From Bacteroidales bacterium (lineage in GTDB: Bacteria; Bacteroidota; Bacteroidia; Bacteroidales; UBA932), in contig JALOCI010000006.1 in NCBI GenBank assembly GCA_023227835.1, forward strand, positions 41,873-105,872: 64,000 bases of DNA. The letters are read 5' to 3'. Position numbers and translations under genes: made by a program. Below the pieces are notes generated by a model. The model made no database searches. It saw only the letters and a list, made by a program, of their open reading frames with translations, and was not told where the DNA came from. Position 1 is the first letter of the stretch. Each line of letters begins with the position of its first letter. Shown in pieces: positions 7,665 to 16,950 of the stretch.

Positions 7665-10600
7665 TCAGAAACTTAAATTAATATTGAATGTATAGGTTGG
7701 TGTCAGATATTTCTTTGCGTAATTTCGTGTAGCCGCACTATAATGATATCTGTTAAAACCTATTGAATAAACATTTGAAGCTTGTATCCTTATCTCCAGA
7801 TTTGACAATACGGATTCTTTCAGCCACTTATGATTTCTGAAACTATATGATGCCGTAAGATCTCCTATTGTCAAATATGCTCCGTTAGCGACAAACCTGT
7901 CGCAAGCTTCAAGATAACTGTAATAATTCTTATATTTTATTGATTGCAGGATTCCGGGTTTTGTCTCATCTCCGGCCTGTTTCCAATAATTTCCGGCCCC
8001 TTCAAGCGGTCTTGTTGCAGATGGATCAGGAACAGGTATTTTTACTTTAAAACCACCATAATAGTTAATCATCGCATAAAAGTAAAAATCACCAACATCT
8101 AACCTGTTGCTTAATCCAAAGTTATATGCAGGTATTTTAGTGCCTTTATAATCTACATCATTTATACCCTAGTTGTCTTCGTCAAAATGTTTGGTGGTCC
8201 CGTCTTTTCCATAAATAAGAGTCCTTCCGTCAGTATCAACGCCGGCATATCTGTATGTGAAAATTGCTCCGATAGGATATTTTTGAAGATAGTCGGCACG
8301 ATCACCTACGGAATAGAGATAGGACTTATTACTAGCAGCATTTGGCGTTATATTGGTGTTATAAACCTGAAGAATCTTACTTCTGTTGTATGAGAATATA
8401 AAGCCGGTATTCCAGTTCATTCTCTTGTTAGATATCCAGTCAGCATGTAAATTGAACTCCACTCCGGTATTCAGGATAGTACTCTTGTTTATCATCGCTG
8501 AAGAGACTCCTTTGGTAGGATCGATCTCATTATTTGCCAAAACATCGGAGCTCTTTTTAATATAATAATCTATATTTCCGGATATGTTTTTTAAAACGCT
8601 GAAATCTAGTCCTATATTTGTGTTATATGTCTTTTCCCAACGCAGCTTTGAATTTGCAGGAGATAAAAGGTCAAGCGTGGTCAATGTACCGTCTAATGCA
8701 TTCAGCGCATCGGAAGCAATAATCTGAGGCAAGGCATTTTTTGCAACATTACCGTTGAATCCAAGTGCGGCACGCAGTTTGAGCGATTTCAGCCATTCAA
8801 GACTACTGATAAATTCCTCTTTTTTGATATTCCATCCGGCACCGAGAGACCATAATGGTTTGTATTTATATTTAGAGTTGGTTCCAAAAAGATTTGACTG
8901 ATCCATACGAATACTTCCGGTAAGGGTGTATTTGTTCTTATATATATATGCAAGGTTGGAATAAGCAGAGATGTACCTGTTGTCTGAATAAGTCTGGGCA
9001 AAAAGAGATGTGTATGAAAGACTTGGGTTTAGCGAGGCGTATGTTGCTGAAAAAGGCTTTGATAGTGTAACATAATCAACGGGTTGCTGTAATAATGTCT
9101 GATCACTATAACCGAAATATGCCGAAGAGCTAGATTGATTTATGACATTTCTTATCTCACCACCAAAAATTATATTTAAAGAGTGATTTTCCGAGATTTT
9201 CTTTTCATAATCTAATTGAGCCCTGACTGTATAACTATTTGTTTCGGATTTCTGCTGTTTCATAATGTCCCCTTTGGGAACGTAGAATATAAGTCCGCTG
9301 GTTCCGTTTTTTGTGTAACGATTAACCAATTGACTTGCTTCAGAAGATTTAGCACCTGCCAGATGTTTTGTGCCACTGCGTGAAATCTCATATACCCCGC
9401 CAAAAGTAAAATTAAATCCATTTCCAATTTTATATCTGAATCTTGCACTGATTCTGTTATTTATTGAATTAGACCGGTCACTTATCTCATTAAGATTGGT
9501 TAACGGGTAATACAGATTGTCCAATAAACCCAAACTCATTATTGCTGCATTATAATACGGATTTACATAAGATCCGTTATATACAGCCATCGGATTACCA
9601 TCTTCATCCTGGAAACGTTCATACGGGTACAATGTTGTTATATTTGGTACAGGTGCAGATTTCGTCTCTCCCTCGTTAAAATCATTACTCAACTCCATTG
9701 ACAATAGTTTGGTTAAGTTTATATTGGCGCGGGCAGATAATTTAAAATTCTTACTGCCATTATTGACCTGTGTTTTTTTTGTATCAGAGAAATTTGCAGT
9801 AATATAGTATAGCATATTATCGTCACCCCCCGAAAAATCCATATTATATGTCTGGGTCGATGCTGTCCGGAGGAATAATTTACTGTAATCATCCGTATTA
9901 TTATATGATTTAAGAGTCTGAATCTGAATGGCAGCTTCTTCTTCGCTTATCACTCCGGCTATCTTTTGCGCATAAATATTAACTGGTGTCGGGTAGTTAA
10001 AAAGAGCTCCTACGCTTGAATTTCCCATATATGACCATGTATAGCTTGGTAAATTTGCATTTGTCTCAAGAAGATAGTCAACAGTTGTTGATGATGCATC
10101 TTTTGCCCATCGGTAATTGCTGTAATTCTCTTTTGGCGTGATGCTTGTGGTTGCTCTGAAATTTATACGAACCTTTCCGGATATAGCTTTTTTCCTCTCA
10201 ATAACTATTACTCCGTTTGAAGCTCTTACACCATAAATTGTCGCTGCCGCAGCATCTTTGAGAACAGTTACAGATTCGATCTCATTGGGATTTATATTTT
10301 CAAGAGATAGTTCTGTGGGGTATCCATCTACAACAATAAGCGGACTTTTACTTCCATTGATAGTTGAGATCCCACGTATCTGAAAAAGACTATTCCCTTC
10401 AAATTCCACATCGTTATTAATAAGCAGGCCCGGAAGCTTATTCTGAAGGCCTGCGAGAAAGTCTGTAGTGTTTACCCTGCTTTCAAACTCCCTGGATTTA
10501 ATAGTGGAAAGGCTACCGGTACTCTGTTCAGGTCGGATTTTCTGATATCCTGTACTGACAAATTCTAACTCGTTCAACTCTGCAGCCTCCTCCTGCAATG

Positions 10601-11195
10601 ATACATTGAGTTCGGTTTTTCCGGCGACAGGAATCTCCCTTGTTTTAAATCCAATGATGCGGAAGATAAGAACCGACTTTTCTGTGACCTCTATTGAGTA
10701 TTCTCCTTTTTCGTCTGTAGTGGTACCTTTTTTAGTCCCTTTTATCATTACCGCAATCCCGTTTAAGGGTATATTGCCTTGATCGGTAACCCGTCCTTTA
10801 ATAAGATACTTTACAGGGTTCCCTGAATAACCCGGCTTTTGCATGATAACGATAGTCTTGCCTGTTATCTTGTATGTAACAGGTTGTCCCGCAAAACATA
10901 TCTCCAAAGCTTCAGTCAAAGGGACATTTTTAAGATTCACTGTAACTTTCTTTGCTGAATTTATGTAATCATCTTTGTAAAAAAAATTGTATCCTGTCTG
11001 CTGGTTAATCTGTGTACAGACTATAACCAAGGATGCGTCTTTGGTGTTCAGAGTAACTGTTTGAGCATAGGTTTTAGCACTAATCAAAAAGAATGAAAGA
11101 AGTAATAAGACAGAGGATATCCTGATAGATTTCAGAGTTTTACTGAAACAACATCCCGTGTCATAAAAGATGAAGTTTTGATGTTTAAATTTCAT
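7665..11195 (-). pseudogene. SusC/RagA TonB-dependent transporter interrupted by one amber codon
   Basis: Outer-membrane importer paired with SusD. The frame from the ATG at 11195 encodes a signal peptide (to about residue 45), an STN secretin/TonB signalling domain (about 46-120), a carboxypeptidase-regulatory-like domain (130-200), a plug (PNEIESVTVLKDAAAATIYG near 300-325) and most of the beta-barrel. A TAG at 8169-8171 stops it after 1008 residues. The same frame then continues for 167 more residues to the natural end at 7665 (last barrel strands, ending in aromatic-rich NINLSF). There is no frameshift and no other damage. The STN domain and the FecR/ECF pair upstream show transcriptional auto-induction. 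Either the gene died recently, TAG is partially read through, or one base is wrong. Confidence 0.9.
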
Positions 11196-11208
11196 ACCTT
11201 TGTGTTGT

Positions 11209-11299
11209 TTAGGTTAAATGTTAATAATAATGTTCTTTGCATTTCTTATTACTTATCCTGGACATACCGCCACCTCGGTTGCCGCCGGGGTGGTTTTTT
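11209..11299 (+). ncRNA. Candidate small RNA divergent from susC
   Basis: On the strand opposite to susC, TACCTTTG at 11195-11202 matches the -7 element and overlaps the susC start. About 70 bases further is an intrinsic terminator: a 9-pair GC-rich stem (11270-11278 with 11285-11293, one G-U pair, 6-base loop) followed by six T (11294-11299). The T-run is only on the plus strand, so the terminator does not serve FecR or susC. This predicts a transcript of about 90 bases with no ORF of note. The -33 element is poorly spaced (TTTG at 11177-11180, 14 bases), which lowers confidence. Small RNAs next to susC genes are known in Bacteroides. Confidence 0.4.
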
Positions 11300-11376
11300 A
11301 TGGGATAAGTTTATAATATTTATCAGATTTTCCTGTTCATACCACCTCCTTTATTTATATCTTAATCCCATATATT

Positions 11377-12525
11377 TTAAATGACAATAACACTGTCTCC
11401 TTCTATTTTGCATACAATCCCGCTTAATTCAAGCATACTCAGAACCTCCACAAGATTAGTGTTCCGGTTTACAATTCCTGAATATTTCCCGGTAGGTTTT
11501 TCGTTTTGATAGATAACTTCTACATTATACCAACGTGAAACTTGTCTCATTATTTCGTCGATACTTAAACTGTTAAACTGGAAAATGCCTTTCATCCATG
11601 CCATTACCTCGTCTATATTTGCATTTTTCACAGAAGTATTGCCTTGGATGTCAGTGGTTAACTGCTGTCCCGGAGATAAGTTTACCGAGAAACCGGAGGA
11701 GTTGATTACTTGTACAGATCCTTCCAGAAGGGTTGTCTTTATGGTTTTTTCCTCCGGATAAGCCTTAATGTTGAAATGTGTGCCAAGGACTTTAATCTTT
11801 GTTGAATTATTGACAGTGACTATAAATGGCCTTGAAGGGTCTTTACTTACCTCAAGATAAATTTCACCAGTAACGTTTATCATCCTTTCATTATCAACGA
11901 ATTTATCCGGGAACTCAATAGTGGAAGCGGAATTCATCCATACTTTTGTGCCATCGGGAAGTGTTAGCTTGTATTCTCCGCCACGTGGAGTTGAAACTGT
12001 GTTTATTACAGGATGTTCCTTATTGTCTTTTGTTAAAGGATTTTTTTTGCCAACCAAGGAATCGATATTCTCACTTTTTGTTCCGGATTGTTGTGAGACA
12101 ATTTCAGTCGAACCATTTTCAATGGTTGCTAAATAGTTATTTTGGGTTAATACCTCTTTATTATTATCACCTGGATTTATTATAGTTGAATCATTCTTAA
12201 TAACAAGCAATGTGCTTATTACTAGTATAACAATTATAACTGCGGCAGCATAACGGAATGATTGCAAAAAGTTTATACGATAAATATTTTTTGTGTCATG
12301 AGTGTCGATTTCTGATTTTATATTCTCAAAAATCCTCTTCTCAATTTTGTCAATCTCTTCCGGACTAAAAGAGTCGGAGATTTTTTTCTCTTTATCAAAA
12401 TAAGAATAGTACTTTTCCAAAAATGATACTTCATCAGAAGATGCCTGATTCCTGAGATATCTTTTGATTAATCGTATGAGATAATTTCGGGGATGTATGT
12501 ATTTACTCATAATGACATGCTGCAT
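11377..12525 (-). CDS. FecR-family anti-sigma factor
   Basis: Inner-membrane regulator that holds the ECF sigma factor until signalled by the STN domain of the transporter. The 382 residues contain a cytoplasmic N-terminal sigma-binding region (1-85), one membrane segment (about 88-110, AAAVIIVILVISTLLV), a periplasmic FecR domain (about 180-290, with TPRGGEYKLTLPDGTKVWMN) and a C-terminal DUF4974-like domain (310-382) of the same fold as STN. Translation may start at 12525 or five codons later at the ATG of MSKYIHPR. It is 48 bases downstream of the sigma gene and 181 bases upstream of susC. Confidence 0.92.
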   Translation of the reverse strand: MQHVIMSKYIHPRNYLIRLIKRYLRNQASSDEVSFLEKYYSYFDKEKKISDSFSPEEIDKIEKRIFENIKSEIDTHDTKNIYRINFLQSFRYAAAVIIVILVISTLLVIKNDSTIINPGDNNKEVLTQNNYLATIENGSTEIVSQQSGTKSENIDSLVGKKNPLTKDNKEHPVINTVSTPRGGEYKLTLPDGTKVWMNSASTIEFPDKFVDNERMINVTGEIYLEVSKDPSRPFIVTVNNSTKIKVLGTHFNIKAYPEEKTIKTTLLEGSVQVINSSGFSVNLSPGQQLTTDIQGNTSVKNANIDEVMAWMKGIFQFNSLSIDEIMRQVSRWYNVEVIYQNEKPTGKYSGIVNRNTNLVEVLSMLELSGIVCKIEGDSVIVI

Positions 12526-12573
12526 TTATAGTATGTCACACCGATCGAAAAAAATCCCAAAAAAATTTAAATT

Positions 12574-13143
12574 TTATAAATGAATTGCCCAAATAAGAAT
12601 CAATAATGGAGAAATTCGGGAAAGGATACCCAATGATATTGATCTTAATTGGTTTTGCACCGTTTTACGAGGCATGTCCAATTGCTCTGAAATCTCTTTG
12701 GTAGATAAGTTCTCAATATAATGAAGCCGGAATAATTCACGTTTTTTGTCATTCAACGTGTTTATATATGCTAAAAGAAGATTGTGGAGATCTTTTTCAA
12801 TCAGTGTATGGTCAGTACCTTTGAAACTTAGAGATATCTCATTAAAAGGGTCAAAAAAAGTCTGGTGGAAGCGATTCCGTTCAACATAATTAAAAATCTT
12901 ATACTTTACAGCGGTATGTAAGTATGCCGGGAGATTATCAATTTTCTGTTTTGTTCTGTTTTGCCAAATGGATAAGAAGACTTCCTGAACAATGTCTTCT
13001 GCCTGTTTTTTATTCTTAAGGCGCTTATATGCATTGTCATACATCTCAAGCCAGTAAGATTTGTATAGAGTGGAGAACGCATCCTGATCACCCAGTGCAA
13101 TCAAATCAAGAAGCTCTTTATCTCGGAAACTCTCTTTGGCCAA
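12574..13143 (-). CDS. ECF sigma-70 factor (Bacteroidetes FecI/SusC-type)
   Basis: A 189-residue extracytoplasmic-function sigma factor. Region 2 lies at about 20-90 (YDNAYKRLKNKKQAEDIVQE, VFLSIWQNR) and region 4 at about 120-175 with the helix-turn-helix STKEISEQLDMPRKTVQNQL. The C-terminal 17 residues are strongly hydrophobic (SPLLILIWAI), a tail often seen in this subgroup. The frame starts with TTG at 13143; a -7 box TATATTTG (13158-13165, complementary strand) 14 bases upstream supports this start, and the next ATG would remove region 2. It is expected to direct transcription of the SusC/SusD/thioredoxin genes. Confidence 0.92.
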   Translation of the reverse strand: MAKESFRDKELLDLIALGDQDAFSTLYKSYWLEMYDNAYKRLKNKKQAEDIVQEVFLSIWQNRTKQKIDNLPAYLHTAVKYKIFNYVERNRFHQTFFDPFNEISLSFKGTDHTLIEKDLHNLLLAYINTLNDKKRELFRLHYIENLSTKEISEQLDMPRKTVQNQLRSISLGILSRISPLLILIWAIHL

Positions 13144-13157
13144 AATCTCTTTTTTTG

Positions 13158-13165
13158 CAAATATA
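13158..13165 (-). promoter_or_regulatory. -7 promoter box of the ECF sigma gene
   Basis: On the minus strand the bases read TATATTTG, an exact TAnnTTTG match 14 bases before the TTG start of the sigma factor. No well-spaced TTTG was found upstream. Confidence 0.5.
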
Positions 13166-13269
13166 AAAGAAAAATGATGGCAGATTTATTCAGAAATAGA
13201 AATAAATTCTTCGTTTTAGAAACAAAAAAGCAGGCAGGATGGATTAACTGTGTCTATTATAGATAAATA

Positions 13270-13303
13270 AAAAGGCATCTATATTTTCTTATAGATGCCT
13301 TTT
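13270..13303. terminator. Intrinsic terminator after the CAU tRNA / str operon
   Basis: A perfect 12-pair stem (13270-13281 with 13292-13303) and 10-base loop, flanked by A-runs and T-runs so that it can work on either strand. It lies directly after the 3' end of the tRNA on the minus strand and ends the rpsL-to-tRNA transcription unit before the ECF sigma gene. Confidence 0.85.
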
Positions 13304-13306
13304 CTG

Positions 13307-13381
13307 TGGGCCCAGTTGGGCTTGAACCAACGACCCCCTGATTATGAGTCAGGTGCTACTAACCAACTGAGCTATGGGCCC
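13307..13381 (-). tRNA. tRNA with CAU anticodon (elongator Met, or Ile2 after lysidine modification)
   Basis: A 75-base cloverleaf on the minus strand: acceptor GGGCCCA pairs fully with TGGGCCC, the anticodon stem CCTGA/TCAGG encloses the loop CTCATAA with anticodon CAT, and the T-arm has GTTCAAG. CCA is not encoded. The fully paired first acceptor position argues against the initiator. Sequence alone does not separate elongator tRNA-Met from tRNA-Ile(CAU), which needs TilS. It follows rpsJ with no clear terminator between and may be co-transcribed. Confidence 0.95.
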
Positions 13382-13427
13382 GGGAACGGGACGACAAAGA
13401 TAGTAATTTGCCGTCAATTTCCTATAG

Positions 13428-13733
13428 TCAGACTTTGATTTCTACCTCAACTCCGCTTGGAAGTTCGAGTTTCATCAAAGCGTCTACTGTCTTTGGGGTT
13501 GAGCTGTAGATGTCGAGAAGACGGCGGAAGGAATTCAGTTCGAATTGCTCACGAGCTTTCTTGTTAACAAAAGTGGCGCGGTTAACAGTGAAAATCTTCT
13601 TATCTGTAGGAAGTGGAATAGGACCACTAACAACAGCACCTGTAGCTTTTACAGTTTTTACAATCTTGTCGGCAGATTTATCGACCAACATATGATCATA
13701 AGATTTCAGCTTTATTCTTATTTTTTGGCTCAT
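13428..13733 (-). CDS. rpsJ: 30S ribosomal protein S10
   Basis: A component of the 30S head, also the NusE antitermination factor. At 101 residues it has the usual length and carries the family signature region AVVSGPIPLPTDKKIFTVNR and the C-terminal block LMKLELPSGVEVEIKV. It is the last protein gene of the leftward rpsL-rpsG-fusA-rpsJ run, 32 bases after fusA. In most Bacteroidetes rpsJ is followed directly by rplC; here it is followed by a tRNA and a terminator, while rplC lies about 35 kb away in the opposite orientation. Confidence 0.98.
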   Translation of the reverse strand: MSQKIRIKLKSYDHMLVDKSADKIVKTVKATGAVVSGPIPLPTDKKIFTVNRATFVNKKAREQFELNSFRRLLDIYSSTPKTVDALMKLELPSGVEVEIKV

Positions 13734-13765
13734 TTTGTTTTATATTAACCAATTAATTTTTCGTT

Positions 13766-15886
13766 TTATTCATCTAAATCACCGTCAGATTTTCTTCCGC
13801 TCGATCTTTCGATAACCTCTTTTGCAAGAGAAGCCGGAAGTTCTGAATAATGAGAGAATTCCATGGTGCTTGTAGCACGACCTGATGATAATGTCCTCAA
13901 GGTTGTTACGTAACCGAATTGCTCAGAAAGCGGAACCTTAGCCTTAACGATTCTTGCATTACCCTTTGAGTCCATATTTGTAATCTGACCTCTGCGTTTA
14001 TTGAGGTCACCGATAACATCTCCGACGTAATCCTCAGGAGTTACGACTTCAAGAGACATAATAGGCTCCTGTATAACAGGGTTTGCTTTAGGACACGATT
14101 TGCGGAAAGCCTGTCTTGCGCAAATTTCAAAAGAAAGTGCATCAGAGTCTACAGGGTGGAATGAACCATCTTTAAGAACAACCTTAAGTGATGTTACTTC
14201 ATATCCTGCAAGAACACCATTTGCCATGGCAGCCTTGAATCCTTTCTCTACAGAAGGGATAAACTCTCTTGGAATGTTACCGCCTTTAACCTCGTCAACA
14301 AACTGGAGTCCTGAGACACCCTCGTCAACCGGACCTATTTCAAAGATAATATCAGCAAATTTACCTCGGCCACCGGACTGTTTCTTGAACACCTCACGAT
14401 GCTGTACGGTTGAGCGTATTGCCTCTTTATAGTTAACCTGAGGGGCTCCCTGGTTTATCTCTACCCCGAACTCTCTTCTGAGGCGGTCAACGATAATCTC
14501 AAGGTGAAGCTCACCCATACCGCTGATGACTGTCTGACCGGTCTCATGGTCAGAGCGTACAGTAAATGTAGGGTCCTCTTCAGAAAGTTTTCCTAAAGCG
14601 ATACCAAGTTTGTCAAGGTCTTTCTGAGTCTTAGGTTCAACAGCAAGACCAATAACCGGATCAGGGAAAGTCATAGACTCAAGTACTATAGGGTGACTTT
14701 CAACACAGATAGTATCTCCGGTGCGAAGGTCCTTGAATCCTACTGCTGCACAGATATCACCAGCCTCAACAAAATCTATTGGATTCTGCTTGTTTGAGTG
14801 CATCTGGTAAAGTCTGGCCACTCTCTCTTTTTTACCAGAACGAGTGTTGAGCACGTATGAGCCTGACTCAAGCTTACCTGAATAAGCTCTAAGGAATGCA
14901 AGGCGTCCTACAAAAGGATCTGTTGCTATTTTGAAAACTAATCCGCAGAATGGCTCCTTCGGATTTGATTTGCGAATCTCTTCCTTTTCGGTGTCCGGAT
15001 TTTTTCCGTGAACCTCTCCAATATCAAGAGGGGAAGGAAGGTAACGCATTACAGAATCAAGAAGGTATTGAACTCCTTTGTTTTTAAAAGAGGAACCACA
15101 GCATGTAGGAACTACAGCCATGTCAATTGTTGCTTTTCTGAGTGCTTCAATGATTTCATCCTCGGAAATTGAATCGGGATCATCAAAGAATTTCTCAAGA
15201 ATCGCGTCATTATATTCAGCGATAGATTCTATCAGTTTGCCGCGCCACTCTTCAACTTCGGCAACCATATTCTCAGGGATGTCCTTGATCTCATAGTTCA
15301 CGAGATCTTTGCTGTCCTGATCATAATAGTATGCTTTTTTAGAAATAAGATCGATTATTCCTTCAAATTTATCTTCAGCGCCTATAGGAAGAACAATAGG
15401 TAAAGCATGTGCGCCGAGCTTTTCATTCATTTCCTCTACTACAGCAAGGAAATCCGCTCCGACACGGTCCATCTTGTTCACATAAGCTAACTTTGGCACA
15501 TGATACTTATCGGCCTGACGCCAAACAGTCTCTGATTGAGGCTGAACGCGTCCTACAGCACAGAATGTTGCAACCGTGCCGTCTAGTACACGCAATGATC
15601 TCTCAACCTCAACTGTAAAGTCAACGTGACCTGGAGTGTCGATAAGATTAATCTGGTACTGTTCGTTCCTATAGTTCCAGAAGGCTGTGGTAGCAGCTGA
15701 GGTAATTGTAATACCTCTTTCCTGCTCCTGAACCATCCAGTCCATAGTAGCGGCACCCTCGTGGACTTCTCCTATTTTATGGGTTTTGCCTGTATAATAG
15801 AGAATCCTCTCGGATGTAGTAGTCTTACCGGCATCAATGTGGGCCATGATGCCAATGTTTCTCGTATATTTTAAATCTCTTGCCAT
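13766..15886 (-). CDS. fusA: Elongation factor G
   Basis: Ribosomal translocation GTPase in the cytoplasm. It is full length at 706 residues. The GTP-binding motifs are AHIDAGKTT (15-23), RGITITSAA (switch I), DTPGH (G3) and NKMD (G4), followed by domains II to V, including RGQITNMDSKGN near the domain V loop that contacts the ribosome. It sits between rpsG and rpsJ in the str operon, 18 bases after rpsG. No second EF-G is present in the window. Nothing unusual was seen. Confidence 0.99.
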   Translation of the reverse strand: MARDLKYTRNIGIMAHIDAGKTTTSERILYYTGKTHKIGEVHEGAATMDWMVQEQERGITITSAATTAFWNYRNEQYQINLIDTPGHVDFTVEVERSLRVLDGTVATFCAVGRVQPQSETVWRQADKYHVPKLAYVNKMDRVGADFLAVVEEMNEKLGAHALPIVLPIGAEDKFEGIIDLISKKAYYYDQDSKDLVNYEIKDIPENMVAEVEEWRGKLIESIAEYNDAILEKFFDDPDSISEDEIIEALRKATIDMAVVPTCCGSSFKNKGVQYLLDSVMRYLPSPLDIGEVHGKNPDTEKEEIRKSNPKEPFCGLVFKIATDPFVGRLAFLRAYSGKLESGSYVLNTRSGKKERVARLYQMHSNKQNPIDFVEAGDICAAVGFKDLRTGDTICVESHPIVLESMTFPDPVIGLAVEPKTQKDLDKLGIALGKLSEEDPTFTVRSDHETGQTVISGMGELHLEIIVDRLRREFGVEINQGAPQVNYKEAIRSTVQHREVFKKQSGGRGKFADIIFEIGPVDEGVSGLQFVDEVKGGNIPREFIPSVEKGFKAAMANGVLAGYEVTSLKVVLKDGSFHPVDSDALSFEICARQAFRKSCPKANPVIQEPIMSLEVVTPEDYVGDVIGDLNKRRGQITNMDSKGNARIVKAKVPLSEQFGYVTTLRTLSSGRATSTMEFSHYSELPASLAKEVIERSSGRKSDGDLDE

Positions 15887-15904
15887 CTAATTATTCTCTG
15901 GAGC

Positions 15905-16381
15905 TTAGAAACGGAAGTGTGCAAACGCCTTGTTGGCCTCTGCCATCTTGTGCATGTCCTCTTTTCTCTTGTATGCAGCACCTTCGTTGTTGTATGCAGC
16001 TATAGTCTCAGCTGCAAGTTTTTCTGCCATTGAGTGAGCAGAACGTTTGCGTGCGTACAAGATCATGTTTTTAATAGATAATGAAACTTTTCTGTCAGGA
16101 CGCACTTCTGTAGGAACCTGGAAGTTTGCACCACCTACGCGGCGGCTCTTTACTTCAACCTGAGGAGTAATGTTCTCAAGCGCTTTTTTCCAGATTTCTA
16201 AAGGAGCCTTGTCAGAATCTTTCATCTTCTCGCCGATGATTTCCATTGCATCATAGAAGATGCCATAGGCGATACTCTTCTTCCCCTGAATCATAAGATT
16301 ATTAACGAACTGTGTTACCAATACGTCATGATACTTTGGATCAGGAAGTAGAATCCTCTTTTTAGGCTTCGTTTTTCTCAT
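15905..16381 (-). CDS. rpsG: 30S ribosomal protein S7
   Basis: Primary assembly protein of the 30S head, 158 residues, complete. The family pattern is visible in LPDPKYHDVLVTQFVNNLM near the N-terminus, the central GGANFQVPTEVRPDRK and the C-terminal MHKMAEANKAFAHFRF. Gene order rpsL, rpsG, fusA is the standard str operon. It starts 25 bases after the rpsL stop. Confidence 0.99.
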   Translation of the reverse strand: MRKTKPKKRILLPDPKYHDVLVTQFVNNLMIQGKKSIAYGIFYDAMEIIGEKMKDSDKAPLEIWKKALENITPQVEVKSRRVGGANFQVPTEVRPDRKVSLSIKNMILYARKRSAHSMAEKLAAETIAAYNNEGAAYKRKEDMHKMAEANKAFAHFRF

Positions 16382-16406
16382 TTGTTATAAAATTTGTTTG
16401 TTTGGA

Positions 16407-16811
16407 TTATTTCTTCTTCGCCGGAGCAGCAGCTGCGCCTTTTTTAGGCCTCTTAGCTCCGTAAAGAGAACGACTTTGTTTACGACCGTCAACACCGGCA
16501 GTATCCAATGCACCACGCAGGATATGGTAACGTACACCCGGAAGGTCTTTTACACGACCGCCGCGCACAAGCACGATTGAGTGCTCCTGCAAGTTGTGAC
16601 CTTCTCCTGGTATGTATGCGTTTACTTCCTTCTGGTTGGTAAGGCGTACACGGGCTACTTTACGCATAGCCGAGTTAGGTTTCTTAGGAGTTGTTGTGTA
16701 AACACGTACACATACTCCGCGTCTTTGTGGACAAGCATCAAGAGCGCGAGATTTACTCTTCTCTACGATCACTGTGCGGCCCATGCGGACTAACTGTTGA
16801 ATTGTTGGCAT
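16407..16811 (-). CDS. rpsL: 30S ribosomal protein S12
   Basis: Decoding-centre protein of the 30S subunit, 134 residues. The conserved loops TTPKKPNSAMRKVARVRLTN and PGEGHNLQEHS are present. Lys42 of the TPKKPNS motif, the classical site of streptomycin-resistance changes, is the wild-type lysine. The C-terminus has a lysine/alanine-rich tail (KKGAAAAPAKKK). First gene of the str operon, with a good promoter at 16864-16894. Confidence 0.99.
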   Translation of the reverse strand: MPTIQQLVRMGRTVIVEKSKSRALDACPQRRGVCVRVYTTTPKKPNSAMRKVARVRLTNQKEVNAYIPGEGHNLQEHSIVLVRGGRVKDLPGVRYHILRGALDTAGVDGRKQSRSLYGAKRPKKGAAAAPAKKK

Positions 16812-16863
16812 AATTAGTTGTTATTCTTTGCTTTAAGTATTTTCGCCACATAAAATTGGGATG

Positions 16864-16894
16864 CAAAGGTAAGATTATTAATTTGAATTACAAA
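16864..16894 (-). promoter_or_regulatory. Promoter of the str operon (rpsL)
   Basis: On the minus strand TTTG (complement of 16891-16894) and TACCTTTG (complement of 16864-16871) are separated by 19 bases. The rpsL start codon lies about 52 bases downstream. Confidence 0.75.
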
Positions 16895-16927
16895 CACCTT
16901 ATTAACATTTTTTGAGGAAAAAAGGGC

Positions 16928-16935
16928 TATCTTTG
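16928..16935 (+). promoter_or_regulatory. -7 promoter box of rocD
   Basis: TATCTTTG matches TAnnTTTG and lies 15 bases before the ATG at 16951. It falls inside the upstream extension of the longest reading frame, which argues against a start at 16912. Confidence 0.6.
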
Positions 16936-16950
16936 AGAAAATTCAGAATC

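Noticed and set aside
8169..8171. UAG reassigned to an amino acid
   Set aside because: UAG ends normal genes in this window (CtlX, the DUF4254 gene, the serine hydrolase), so a general code change is excluded.
16912..16950. Upstream TTG start for rocD
   Set aside because: The extension contains a -7 promoter box and has no similarity to the family; the ATG at 16951 gives the standard N-terminus.
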